Below the pieces are notes generated by a model. That model did no database searches and had not been told where the DNA came from. It was given only the letters and a program-made list of their open reading frames with translations. Below are positions 1 through 5,128 of a stretch of DNA of 5,128 nucleotides, in pieces. This DNA is from Actinomycetota bacterium. GTDB lineage: Bacteria > Actinomycetota > Actinomycetes > Actinomycetales > Microbacteriaceae. A program made the position numbers and the translations under genes. The number at the start of each line of letters is the position of its first letter. Position 1 is the first letter of the stretch. The stretch is taken from NCBI GenBank assembly GCA_009699665.1, contig WLNS01000099.1:1-5128 (forward strand). Direction: 5' to 3'.

Positions 1-272
1 ACCCGCGAGGGGTCACGCACGACAAAACCCGATACCCAAATTTGCTTCGATTCCATGTCGGTATCGTTCATGCCGGTATTACCGATGTGCGGGGCGGTCA
101 TCATTACAATCTGACCCGCGTATGACGGATCCGTGAGTGTTTCTTGATACCCGGTCATTCCCGTGGCAAAAACGAGCTCACCAAAAGTTCTCCCCTCAGC
201 GCCAAAAGAGAAGCCGTCAAATCGCGAGCCGTCCTCAAGCACAAGAACAGCGGGGGCAAACGTTAACGTCAC
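1..272 (-). CDS. carA: Carbamoyl-phosphate synthase small subunit, N-terminal part (runs off window)
   Basis: CarA is the glutamine amidotransferase subunit of carbamoyl-phosphate synthase. It releases ammonia from glutamine and passes it to CarB, giving carbamoyl phosphate for pyrimidine and arginine synthesis in the cytoplasm. Only the first 90 codons are here. They match the family's N-terminal domain: VLVLEDGSRFDGFSFGAEG near residues 9-27, then FATGMTGYQETLTDPSYAGQ at about 37-56, and APHIGNTGMND at about 62-72. The catalytic Cys-His-Glu triad lies in the missing C-terminal domain. The GTG start at 272 is chosen because the family begins just before the LVLEDG stretch, AAGGA stands 7 bases upstream, and the codon overlaps the previous gene's stop as GTGA. 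That overlap suggests translational coupling to the pyr operon. carB is expected next, outside the window. Identification is secure. Confidence 0.95.
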   Translation of the reverse strand, partial: MTLTFAPAVLVLEDGSRFDGFSFGAEGRTFGELVFATGMTGYQETLTDPSYAGQIVMMTAPHIGNTGMNDTDMESKQIWVSGFVVRDPSR

Positions 273-778
273 TGAGGATTCCTTTGAGATGAGTGGTCGA
301 GCGAAGAGAGATCTGTAAACAAGGGCTGGCGATCAACAAGGGGCAGGCGAAAGTAACTGCTGACGTCGAGAGGCCCCTCGGGTTGTGCAATTTTCCAGTT
401 CAGAACGACCAGGCCGTCTCGTTCAACAACTTTGTCGATGGCCACATTTGTTGTGTCGTAACCGTCGACGTCATCGCGCCCAATTCCGAACGGACGTTCT
501 CCAGCGAGCGTCAACAGCACACCCTTCGCTCCCACTGATATCTGACACCTGGCGCGAAAGCCAAGCCCCGCCGCCGCGATGCGCTCGAGCGGTCGTCCGC
601 GAAATGTCGTGGCAACATACAGTGCTCGATACGAGCCAATAATGTCCCCGACATCAATGTTCGACCCGAGAATCAGGTTCTCATCGCGACGACGCCTGCG
701 GCGCCAACCCAACCCCATCAAGATCAGCACCGTAACAATCAGCGCGATGGCAATGAGAGTGCCCGGTAACTTATCCAT
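269..778 (-). CDS. Small membrane-anchored protein with PH-like cytoplasmic domain, function unknown
   Basis: This 169-residue protein has one hydrophobic segment at about residues 5-24, followed at once by W25 and six arginines (26-31). By the positive-inside rule this puts residues 32-169 in the cytoplasm with the short N-terminus outside. No cleavable signal peptide is evident. The soluble part contains ALYVATTFRGRPLERIAAAG (about 52-71), GLGFRARCQISV, VLLTLAGE and GLVVLNWKI. These look like a beta-rich fold resembling the PH-like proteins that actinobacteria carry between pyrC and carA; Mycobacterium tuberculosis Rv1382 holds the same position. The ATG at 778 has AGGAG 7 bases upstream and overlaps the pyrC stop by 8 bases (ATGGATAA); the gene's stop overlaps the carA start. 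No catalytic motif is visible. A role in pyrimidine metabolism is only inferred from this position. Confidence 0.85.
   Translation of the reverse strand: MDKLPGTLIAIALIVTVLILMGLGWRRRRRRDENLILGSNIDVGDIIGSYRALYVATTFRGRPLERIAAAGLGFRARCQISVGAKGVLLTLAGERPFGIGRDDVDGYDTTNVAIDKVVERDGLVVLNWKIAQPEGPLDVSSYFRLPLVDRQPLFTDLSSLDHSSQRNPQ
280..284 (-). promoter_or_regulatory. Ribosome binding site of carA
   Basis: AAGGA ends 7 bases before the GTG at 272 and lies inside the end of the upstream membrane-protein gene. It supports the GTG start, since no ATG occurs near the conserved N-terminus of CarA. Confidence 0.7.
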
Positions 779-2135
779 CGTGTCGCTCCTCGTTCAAACC
801 TCTGACAAGACCTGCAGCGACACGGAGACGTGCGGCAGAGGCCACTGTTTCTGCGTCGACCAGCTGACCGTTTTCGACGGTCAGATAACCGTTGAACATT
901 GTGTGCACGACTCGGCCGGGTAATTCTCGGCCGAAGTACGGCGAGTTCTGTGACTTTCCGGCGAGGTGATCGACGCTAAACACCGAGCGCGCTGTCGGGT
1001 CGACGAGCGTGATGCTGGCCGGGGCGCCGGCCGCGAGACCCGACCACGGCAGCCGTCCAATCCGGGCCGGCATGCTGCTCATCACGCGCACGACGTCAGC
1101 CCACGACAGCTGACCAGACTCAACCATGGTCTGCTGCACGATCGACAGAGCTGATTCGAGACCCACCATGCCAAATGCGGCCACGTCCCACTCACACTCC
1201 TTGTCTTCACTGGGATGAGGGGCGTGATCAGTGGCCACAATGTCAATAGTGCCGTCGGCCAGTCCAGCTCGCACCGCGAGCACATCCTCTTGCCTGCGCA
1301 GTGGAGGATTCACTTTGTATCTGGCGTCGTATGACACGGCTAGGTCTTCGGTGAGCAGAAGGTGGTGTGGTGTGACTTCGGCAGTGACGCGAATTCCGCG
1401 AGCCTTCGCCCAGCGCACGATATCGACGGAACCGGCGGTTGACAGGTGACAGACGTGCAACGCTGCCCCGACACTCTCGGCGATCAAGACGTCGCGAGCG
1501 ATGATGGTTTCCTCGGCAATCGCAGGCCAGCCGGCAAGACCTAAGCGGGAGGCAATTTCGCCCTCGTTCATCTGCGCCTGTTCGGTCAGTCGAGGTTCTT
1601 GAGCGTGTTGTGCGATGACACCGTCGAAGGCCAAGACGTACTCCAGCGCGCGCCGCATAACAAGAGGGTCGTGCACGCATTTGCCGTCGTCGCTGAATAC
1701 GCGCACGCGAGCGCGTGAGTCCGCCATGCCTCTGAGGTCGGCGAGGTGAGTTCCCAATAAACCGGCCGTCACAGCACCAATCGGTTGCACCTGCACATAG
1801 CCGGCTTCGATACCGCGCGACTGCTCGAGCTCGACGACACTGGCGTTGTCGGCGACCGGTGACGTGTTCGCCATGGGGAACACCGTGGTGAAGCCGCCCT
1901 TCGCTGCCGCCTGAGAGCCCGTGAGAACTGTTTCACTCTGCTCGAATCCAGGCTCGCGCAGGTGCGTATGCAGGTCTATCAGCCCGGGTAGGGCGAGCAG
2001 ACCGGTCGCGTCAATCACGCGGTCAGTCTTGTCGGAGACCTTTCCGACCTTCGCGATGAGGCCGTCGACGACAAGAATGTCACTCGACGTTCCGTCTGCG
2101 ATTGTGGCGCCAGAAATCAGAACCGAACTGCTCAT
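771..2135 (-). CDS. pyrC: Dihydroorotase
   Basis: PyrC is a cytoplasmic zinc amidohydrolase that reversibly cyclises N-carbamoyl-aspartate to dihydroorotate, the third step of UMP synthesis. All expected type I (Bacillus-like) metal ligands are visible: H56 and H58 in DLHTHLREPG, D150 in FSDDGKCVHD, H177 in AQHAQEP, H230 in HVCHLSTAG and D303 in ATDHAPHPSEDKE. R60 and the KVNPPLR stretch (274-280) fit substrate binding. The aspartate near 150 replaces the carboxylated lysine of type II enzymes. At 454 residues it is somewhat longer than the usual 420-430; the excess is an Ala/Arg-rich tail after about residue 427. The ATG at 2135 has GGAGG 7 bases upstream and overlaps the pyrB stop as ATGA. 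The tail's last codons overlap the next gene's start and contain its ribosome binding site. Identification is secure. Confidence 0.97.
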   Translation of the reverse strand: MSSSVLISGATIADGTSSDILVVDGLIAKVGKVSDKTDRVIDATGLLALPGLIDLHTHLREPGFEQSETVLTGSQAAAKGGFTTVFPMANTSPVADNASVVELEQSRGIEAGYVQVQPIGAVTAGLLGTHLADLRGMADSRARVRVFSDDGKCVHDPLVMRRALEYVLAFDGVIAQHAQEPRLTEQAQMNEGEIASRLGLAGWPAIAEETIIARDVLIAESVGAALHVCHLSTAGSVDIVRWAKARGIRVTAEVTPHHLLLTEDLAVSYDARYKVNPPLRRQEDVLAVRAGLADGTIDIVATDHAPHPSEDKECEWDVAAFGMVGLESALSIVQQTMVESGQLSWADVVRVMSSMPARIGRLPWSGLAAGAPASITLVDPTARSVFSVDHLAGKSQNSPYFGRELPGRVVHTMFNGYLTVENGQLVDAETVASAARLRVAAGLVRGLNEERHDG

Positions 2136-3085
2136 GACATAACCTCCGTGCCCGTCAAAACGGAATATAGAACGGCCATTCGAACAAAGACGCCGTTAGC
2201 CACCTGATCCAAAACCAGCGACTGCGTGGCATCCGCTGCCGCCGAAGAGATCTCGAACCCACGATTCATCGGACCGGGATGCAAGATCATCACGTCGGGT
2301 GACAGTCGGTGGAATCGCTCGAGCGTCAGACCCCAGCCGGCCGAATACTCGTGTGCGTTGGGAAAATACGCGGCACGCATGCGCTCGCTCTGCACGCGCA
2401 GCATCATCACCGCATCGCAGGGCTGCGCAAGAACGGCATCCAAGTCATAACTCACCGAGACCGGCCATTCCGAAAGTCCCGGCGGCAAAAGCGTCGGTGG
2501 CGCGACGACAGTAACTGTGGCTCCCAGCGTGTGCAGAAGCCAGATATTGGATCGCGCCACGCGGGAATGCAGAATGTCGCCCACGATGACAACGCGCAAT
2601 CCGTCGAGTCCTTTCGACCGCGCTGAATCGCCCCAGCGCTTGGCACGAAGCGTGTAGGCGTCGAGAAGCGCCTGAGTGGGATGCTCGTGCGTGCCATCGC
2701 CCGCATTGATGACGGGAACGTCAATCCAGTCGCGTTCGGCCAGCAGGTGAGGCGCCCCCGAAGACGGGTGACGAATCACCACGCCATCAACACCCATTTC
2801 GCGAAGCGTCACGATTGTGTCTTTGAAACTTTCTCCCTTGGCAACAGAAGACCCTTTGGCCGAAAAATTGATGACATCGGCCGATAACCGTTTTTCGGCC
2901 ACCTCGAAAGATATGCGCGTGCGGGTCGAGTCTTCATAAAACAGGTTGACGATCGTCTTGCCACGCAAGGCGGGGAGCTTTTTGTTTTCTCGGGCGCCGC
3001 TCTCGGCCATGTCGGCCGAAATGTCCAGCAGAGCGATCGCTTGCTCGCGCGAGAGATCGCGCGTCGAAATCAGATGGGGAATCAC
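2132..3085 (-). CDS. pyrB: Aspartate carbamoyltransferase catalytic subunit
   Basis: PyrB transfers the carbamoyl group of carbamoyl phosphate to aspartate, the committed step of pyrimidine synthesis. It has 317 residues, a usual family length. The carbamoyl-phosphate signature is FYEDSTRTRISFE (residues 49-61, with S53-T54-R55-T56-R57). It is followed by S80 and K83 in the mobile loop AKGSSVAKGES, R105 in VIRHPSSG, H135 in GDGTHEHPTQ and HPGPMNRGFEI (269-279) in the aspartate domain. No regulatory subunit gene (pyrI) is present, so a simple catalytic trimer is likely, controlled by expression rather than by CTP. The GTG start at 3085 is inferred from its GTGA overlap with the pyrR stop, the upstream GGGAGG and the conserved N-terminal HLISTRDLS; the next ATG is 25 codons downstream. 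Identification is secure. Confidence 0.97.
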   Translation of the reverse strand: MIPHLISTRDLSREQAIALLDISADMAESGARENKKLPALRGKTIVNLFYEDSTRTRISFEVAEKRLSADVINFSAKGSSVAKGESFKDTIVTLREMGVDGVVIRHPSSGAPHLLAERDWIDVPVINAGDGTHEHPTQALLDAYTLRAKRWGDSARSKGLDGLRVVIVGDILHSRVARSNIWLLHTLGATVTVVAPPTLLPPGLSEWPVSVSYDLDAVLAQPCDAVMMLRVQSERMRAAYFPNAHEYSAGWGLTLERFHRLSPDVMILHPGPMNRGFEISSAAADATQSLVLDQVANGVFVRMAVLYSVLTGTEVMS

Positions 3086-3618
3086 GGCGCCTCCCGTTCA
3101 ATGTCTACGGAGTCGACGCCATCGGTTTCAGAAAGCGAGACGTTGACCCGTTCGCCAGATGACGACGGAAGGTTCTTGCCCACATAGTCGGCGCGTATGG
3201 GCAGTTCGCGGTGGCCTCGATCAACGAGCACGGCCAACCGAACAACGTCAGGACGCCCGAGATCCGTCAGCGCGTCAAGCGCGGCTCGCACGGTGCGCCC
3301 GGAATATAGAACATCATCGACCAACACGACCGTCGCGTGTTCAATGTCCACTGGCACGTTCGTGGGCGCGGGTTCGCGCAGAGGCTGCTTTTGAAGATCG
3401 TCGCGATACATCGTGACATCAAGAGAGCCCAGCGGAACGTGCACCCCGTCGATGCTCGCGATGGCTGCGGCAATGCGCCTGGCCAGTGTTACGCCGCGGG
3501 TTGGAATGCCCAAGAGCACAAGGTTTGAACTGCCTCGATTGGATTCCAGAATCTCGTGAGCAATGCGCGTAATAGCGCGCGTTACGTCAGCGGACTGCAT
3601 CACGATGTTGCTCGTCAC
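3082..3618 (-). CDS. pyrR: PyrR, pyrimidine operon RNA-binding regulator / uracil phosphoribosyltransferase
   Basis: PyrR binds pyr mRNA when UMP or UTP is plentiful and represses the pyr genes; many family members also make UMP from uracil and PRPP. The protein has 178 residues, the normal length. The type I phosphoribosyltransferase PRPP loop VVLVDDVLYSGRTV spans about residues 97-110, with acidic pair D101-D102. Other family stretches are LLGIPTRGV (35-43), MYRDDL (70-75) and VDRGHRELPIRADYVGKNLP (132-151). The GTG at 3618 is chosen because AAGGAGG lies 5 bases upstream; the in-frame ATG six codons later would be too far from it. The gene is first in the pyr operon, 66 bases after nusB, and its start region carries a PyrR-loop hairpin, so autoregulation is expected. 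The stop overlaps the pyrB start as GTGA. Whether this copy keeps enzyme activity cannot be seen. Confidence 0.96.
   Translation of the reverse strand: MTSNIVMQSADVTRAITRIAHEILESNRGSSNLVLLGIPTRGVTLARRIAAAIASIDGVHVPLGSLDVTMYRDDLQKQPLREPAPTNVPVDIEHATVVLVDDVLYSGRTVRAALDALTDLGRPDVVRLAVLVDRGHRELPIRADYVGKNLPSSSGERVNVSLSETDGVDSVDIEREAP
3090..3095 (-). promoter_or_regulatory. Ribosome binding site of pyrB
   Basis: GGGAGG lies 4 bases before the GTG at 3085, within the last codons of pyrR. The spacing is slightly short, but with the GTGA overlap it supports the GTG start and translational coupling to pyrR. Confidence 0.6.
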
Positions 3619-3623
3619 CCTGA

Positions 3624-3630
3624 CCTCCTT
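3624..3630 (-). promoter_or_regulatory. Ribosome binding site of pyrR
   Basis: AAGGAGG is a near-perfect Shine-Dalgarno sequence ending 5 bases before the GTG at 3618. It fixes that start in preference to the downstream ATG. Its first five bases (AAGGA, 3630 down to 3626) pair in the lower stem of the PyrR-loop hairpin, so access to it may depend on PyrR binding. Confidence 0.85.
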
Positions 3631-3658
3631 CCCCGCCTCTCTGGACGGCTTTAAAGGA
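3626..3658 (-). promoter_or_regulatory. PyrR-binding RNA hairpin overlapping the pyrR ribosome binding site
   Basis: Read on the minus strand, the RNA contains CGUCCAGAGAGGCG (3647 down to 3634). This matches the PyrR-loop consensus ARUCCNGNGAGGYU at every position except the outermost A-U pair, which is replaced by a C-G pair. The fold has an upper stem of five pairs (3648-3644 with 3637-3633), hexaloop CAGAGA, a purine bulge AAAG (3652-3649) on the 5' side opposite a single G, and a lower stem of six pairs (3658-3653 with 3631-3626). The lower stem includes AAGGA of the pyrR Shine-Dalgarno. No terminator or U-tract follows. The inferred mechanism is that UMP-loaded PyrR stabilises the hairpin and blocks translation initiation, as described for Mycobacterium smegmatis. 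The motif and pairing are seen directly; the binding is inferred. Confidence 0.85.
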
Positions 3659-3673
3659 TGTCTTTGTGGTGCG

Positions 3674-3682
3674 AGTCTAACA
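3674..3682 (-). promoter_or_regulatory. Candidate extended -10 promoter for the pyr operon
   Basis: TGTTAGACT on the minus strand (3682 down to 3674) fits the extended -10 pattern TGnTAnnnT; TAGACT agrees with TATAAT at four of six positions. No good -35 hexamer is seen 16-18 bases upstream. It overlaps the last bases of the nusB stop region. Transcription would start near 3667, giving a leader of about 49 bases that includes the whole PyrR hairpin. Read-through from efp-nusB is also possible, since no terminator lies between nusB and pyrR. Confidence 0.4.
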
Positions 3683-3684
3683 GG

Positions 3685-4092
3685 TCACTCAGTCGAAATA
3701 GCACTCAGCAGTCCGTTAATAAATCCGGGTGACTCTTCGGTGCTCAATTCAGTCGCGAGCGTGACCGCCTCAGACATTGCCACGGGGGGAGGGATTTCGT
3801 CATTGAAGAGGATCTCCCACACGGCAACACGCACGATGGCGCGATCGACCGCGGGCATTCGTTCCAGCGTCCATCCTCGCGAGTGACGCGTTATCGACTC
3901 ATCAATAACGGCGAGATTGTCGATCACACCGTCGACCACCTCGCGCGCATACAACCACGACACTTCGCGGTCAGGCTCACTCGCCGCACGCGTAGCCTCA
4001 TCGGCCACAATGTCTGCAACGGCAACGCCGCGCACGTCGGCTGCGAACAGCATATCTATTGCTCGTTTGCGAGCTTTCGTGCGGGCACTCAC
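3685..4092 (-). CDS. nusB: Transcription antitermination factor NusB
   Basis: NusB binds the boxA RNA element together with ribosomal protein S10 (NusE) and helps RNA polymerase read through rRNA operons. This copy has 135 residues, a usual length, and should be all-helical. The basic N-terminus SARTKARKRAIDMLFAADVR (2-21) is the family's signature helix and RNA-contact region. VDRAIVRVAVWEILF (82-96) and the C-terminal ESPGFINGLLSAI (120-132) are also typical. The GTG start at 4092 is required to keep the conserved N-terminus; the next ATG (codon 14) would delete it. No Shine-Dalgarno is visible before it, and the codon lies 3 bases after the efp stop, so translation probably depends on ribosomes finishing efp. 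The efp-nusB pair is common in actinobacteria. Confidence 0.95.
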   Translation of the reverse strand: MSARTKARKRAIDMLFAADVRGVAVADIVADEATRAASEPDREVSWLYAREVVDGVIDNLAVIDESITRHSRGWTLERMPAVDRAIVRVAVWEILFNDEIPPPVAMSEAVTLATELSTEESPGFINGLLSAISTE

Positions 4093-4095
4093 GAT

Positions 4096-4659
4096 CTAGT
4101 CGTTGACGCGGCCGAGGTAATCACCGGTCCGCGTATCGACCTTGACCTTGGTTCCCGCTTCGAGAAACAGGGGAACCTGAATCTCGAATCCCGTCTCGAC
4201 GGTTGCCGGCTTCGTGCCACCCGTCGACCGGTCGCCCTGAAGTCCGGGTTCGGTGTAGGTGATCTCAAGCACCACGCTTGCCGGCAGGTCAATGTAGAGG
4301 GGCGAACCCTCATGAATAGCGATCTGCACGTCTTGGTTTTCCAGCATGAAATTGGCGGCATCTCCCACCGTCGCTGAGGGAACACTCATCTGTTCGTAGT
4401 TCGACTTGTCCATAAAAATGAACTCACTACCGTCGTTGTAAAGATATTGAAAGTCTCGACGATCCACGTTCGCCGTTTCAATCTTGGTTCCGGCGTTATA
4501 TGTCTTGTCGACAACCTTCCCGGTAACCACGTTCTTCATTTTGGTGCGAACAAACGCGCCGCCCTTGCCGGGCTTGACGTGCTGAAATTCAATGACCGAC
4601 CACAGTTGACCATCAATATTGATCACCGTGCCATTCTTGATGTCTGCTGTCGATGCCAT
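4096..4659 (-). CDS. efp: Elongation factor P
   Basis: EF-P binds between the ribosomal P and E sites and relieves stalling at consecutive prolines. From the ATG at 4659 the protein is 187 residues, the family length, and begins MASTADIKNG as in other actinobacterial EF-Ps. The N-terminal KOW-like domain covers about residues 1-62 with the tip loop KPGKGGAF; K32 aligns with the residue modified in some bacteria. Two OB-like domains follow (about 65-125 and 130-187), ending in the typical VKVDTRTGDYLGRV. An in-frame ATG at 4668 would add only Met-Gly-Pro; neither start has a clear Shine-Dalgarno, and family length favours 4659. No epmA, epmB or ymfI-like modification gene is in the window, so the state of K32 is unknown. 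nusB follows after 3 bases. Identification is secure; the start is less so. Confidence 0.95.
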   Translation of the reverse strand: MASTADIKNGTVINIDGQLWSVIEFQHVKPGKGGAFVRTKMKNVVTGKVVDKTYNAGTKIETANVDRRDFQYLYNDGSEFIFMDKSNYEQMSVPSATVGDAANFMLENQDVQIAIHEGSPLYIDLPASVVLEITYTEPGLQGDRSTGGTKPATVETGFEIQVPLFLEAGTKVKVDTRTGDYLGRVND

Positions 4660-4723
4660 GGGGCCCATTTCGTTGTGTTGGTGCGATGGGGATGTGCCGG
4701 ATGCCCCGGTTCTCCCGTGTTCT

Positions 4724-4753
4724 GAACTAGGTTAGCGCGAACCCAGCTGGCAA
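4724..4753 (-). promoter_or_regulatory. Weak promoter candidate upstream of efp-nusB
   Basis: In the roughly 120-base gap between aroQ and efp, TTGCCA (4753-4748; five of six matches to TTGACA) is followed after 18 bases by TAGTTC (4729-4724), a poor -10. TAACCT (4734-4729) is a better -10 by itself but only 13 bases from that -35. Transcription could start near 4717, giving a leader of under 60 bases. The match is modest and may be chance. Confidence 0.25.
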
Positions 4754-4777
4754 GCTGATCACGGGCACGGCCGCCCG
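4744..4777 (-). other. Two short tandem hairpins after aroQ
   Basis: Just past the aroQ stop the minus strand can form CGGGC-GGCCGT-GCCCG (4777 down to 4762; five pairs, six-base loop). A second hairpin follows, CAGCT-TGCC-AGCTG (4757 down to 4744; five pairs, four-base loop). Neither is followed by a T-run, so they are not a standard intrinsic terminator. They might slow or protect a transcript end. The second overlaps the candidate -35 of efp and could instead be an operator. Both are short enough to be chance. Confidence 0.25.
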
Positions 4778-4782
4778 GCTGC

Positions 4783-5128
4783 TCAGCTGCCCACAGAGAG
4801 CAGGTGCAGCAGGGCCAGTCGATAAGAATCGAACCCGAAACCGGCAATGACGCCCGTGGCGACGGGAGAGATCACCGAATCACGACGAAACTCTTCCCGG
4901 GCATGCGGATTCGAGATATGCACCTCGATGACGGGAATGCCGGCAGCGGTCACCATGGCCACCGCGTCGCGCAGCGCGTAGCTGTAGTGGGTGAAGGCCG
5001 CGGGATTAATAATCACCGGTGTCCGTGCGTCCATGGCCTCGTGCAACCAACCCATGAGTTCAGGTTCTGAATCAGATTGACGAACATCGATGTCGATCTT
5101 CGGAGCTTCGGCGCGCAGCATGTCGGCT
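4783..5128 (-). CDS. aroQ: 3-dehydroquinate dehydratase, type II (C-terminal part; start beyond window)
   Basis: The type II enzyme dehydrates 3-dehydroquinate to 3-dehydroshikimate in the shikimate pathway and forms a cytoplasmic dodecamer. About 114 C-terminal residues are present. The frame stays open to the window edge, and the ATG at 5121 is internal (preceded by Ala-Asp), not the start. Counting from that Met, the active-site pieces are N39 in IINPAAFTHYSYALRDA, then E66, H68, R75 and R79 in IEVHISNPHAREEFR. These correspond to Asn75, Glu99, His101, Arg108 and Arg112 of the Mycobacterium tuberculosis enzyme. ATGVIAGFG (about 88-96) is the usual C-terminal stretch. The catalytic Tyr and its flexible loop lie in the roughly 35 missing residues. 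The gene is co-directional with efp but separated by about 120 bases. Identification is secure. Confidence 0.95.
   Translation of the reverse strand, partial: ADMLRAEAPKIDIDVRQSDSEPELMGWLHEAMDARTPVIINPAAFTHYSYALRDAVAMVTAAGIPVIEVHISNPHAREEFRRDSVISPVATGVIAGFGFDSYRLALLHLLSVGS

Noticed and set aside
579..923. Plus-strand open frame of 114 codons opposite the membrane protein and pyrC end
   Set aside because: No family resemblance and no initiation signals; antisense to two supported genes.
1243..1680. Arg-rich minus-strand open frame of 145 codons within pyrC
   Set aside because: It is an alternative-frame reading of pyrC, whose own frame keeps every catalytic motif; the composition is typical of a frame shadow.
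1704..1717. Perfect inverted repeat CACGCG-AG-CGCGTG
   Set aside because: It lies in the middle of pyrC and is accounted for by alternating Arg, Ala and Val codons; no promoter or gene boundary is nearby.
3040..3065. GC-rich near-palindromic run around CGCGCGAGAGATCGCGCG
   Set aside because: It falls in the N-terminal coding part of pyrB and fits the residues encoded there; no partner elements were seen.
3619..3684. Possible Bacillus-type attenuator (antiterminator plus terminator) before pyrR
   Set aside because: There is no GC stem followed by a U-run; only the PyrR loop is present, so transcription attenuation is unlikely.
3883..4377. Plus-strand open frame of 164 codons opposite nusB and efp
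   Set aside because: It spans two well-identified genes on the other strand, has no recognisable family features or Shine-Dalgarno, and is explained by GC-rich codon usage.
1..5128. Search by eye for tRNA, CRISPR repeats, insertion-sequence ends or phage genes
   Set aside because: None seen; the window is packed with conserved housekeeping genes in a known order, with no composition break.

Overview
The window is a compact, single-strand block of housekeeping genes from an actinobacterium. The EF-P, NusB and PyrR sequences, the moderate-to-high GC, the frequent GTG starts and the order aroQ-efp-nusB-pyrR-pyrB-pyrC-(membrane protein)-carA all fit Actinomycetota. Microbacteriaceae or a close relative is my best guess, made from protein resemblance only. 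Every real gene lies on the minus strand, so transcription runs from high to low coordinates.

Layout in transcription order: the C-terminal part of aroQ (type II 3-dehydroquinate dehydratase, shikimate pathway; its start lies beyond the window); an untranslated gap of about 120 bases with a possible weak promoter; efp (elongation factor P); nusB (antitermination and rRNA transcription factor), which starts 3 bases after the efp stop; a 66-base gap with an extended -10 promoter candidate and an RNA hairpin matching the PyrR-binding loop; then pyrR, pyrB, pyrC, a small membrane protein with a predicted cytoplasmic domain, and the first 90 codons of carA, which runs off the window.

The five genes from pyrR to carA form one tightly packed operon. 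Each junction overlaps: GTGA, ATGA, ATGGATAA and GTGA. CarA (with CarB, expected outside the window) makes carbamoyl phosphate, PyrB condenses it with aspartate, and PyrC closes the ring to dihydroorotate. PyrR is the UMP-sensing RNA-binding regulator.

The most informative non-coding element is the hairpin directly before pyrR. It carries the conserved PyrR-loop core, and its lower stem contains most of the pyrR Shine-Dalgarno sequence. No U-tract terminator is visible in the leader. Together with the overlapping downstream genes, this suggests feedback control by translational repression, as known in mycobacteria, rather than the transcription attenuation of Bacillus. The uncharacterised membrane protein between pyrC and carA is the least understood gene. 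I found no mobile element, CRISPR array, tRNA or rRNA, and no clear evidence of a wholly new system.
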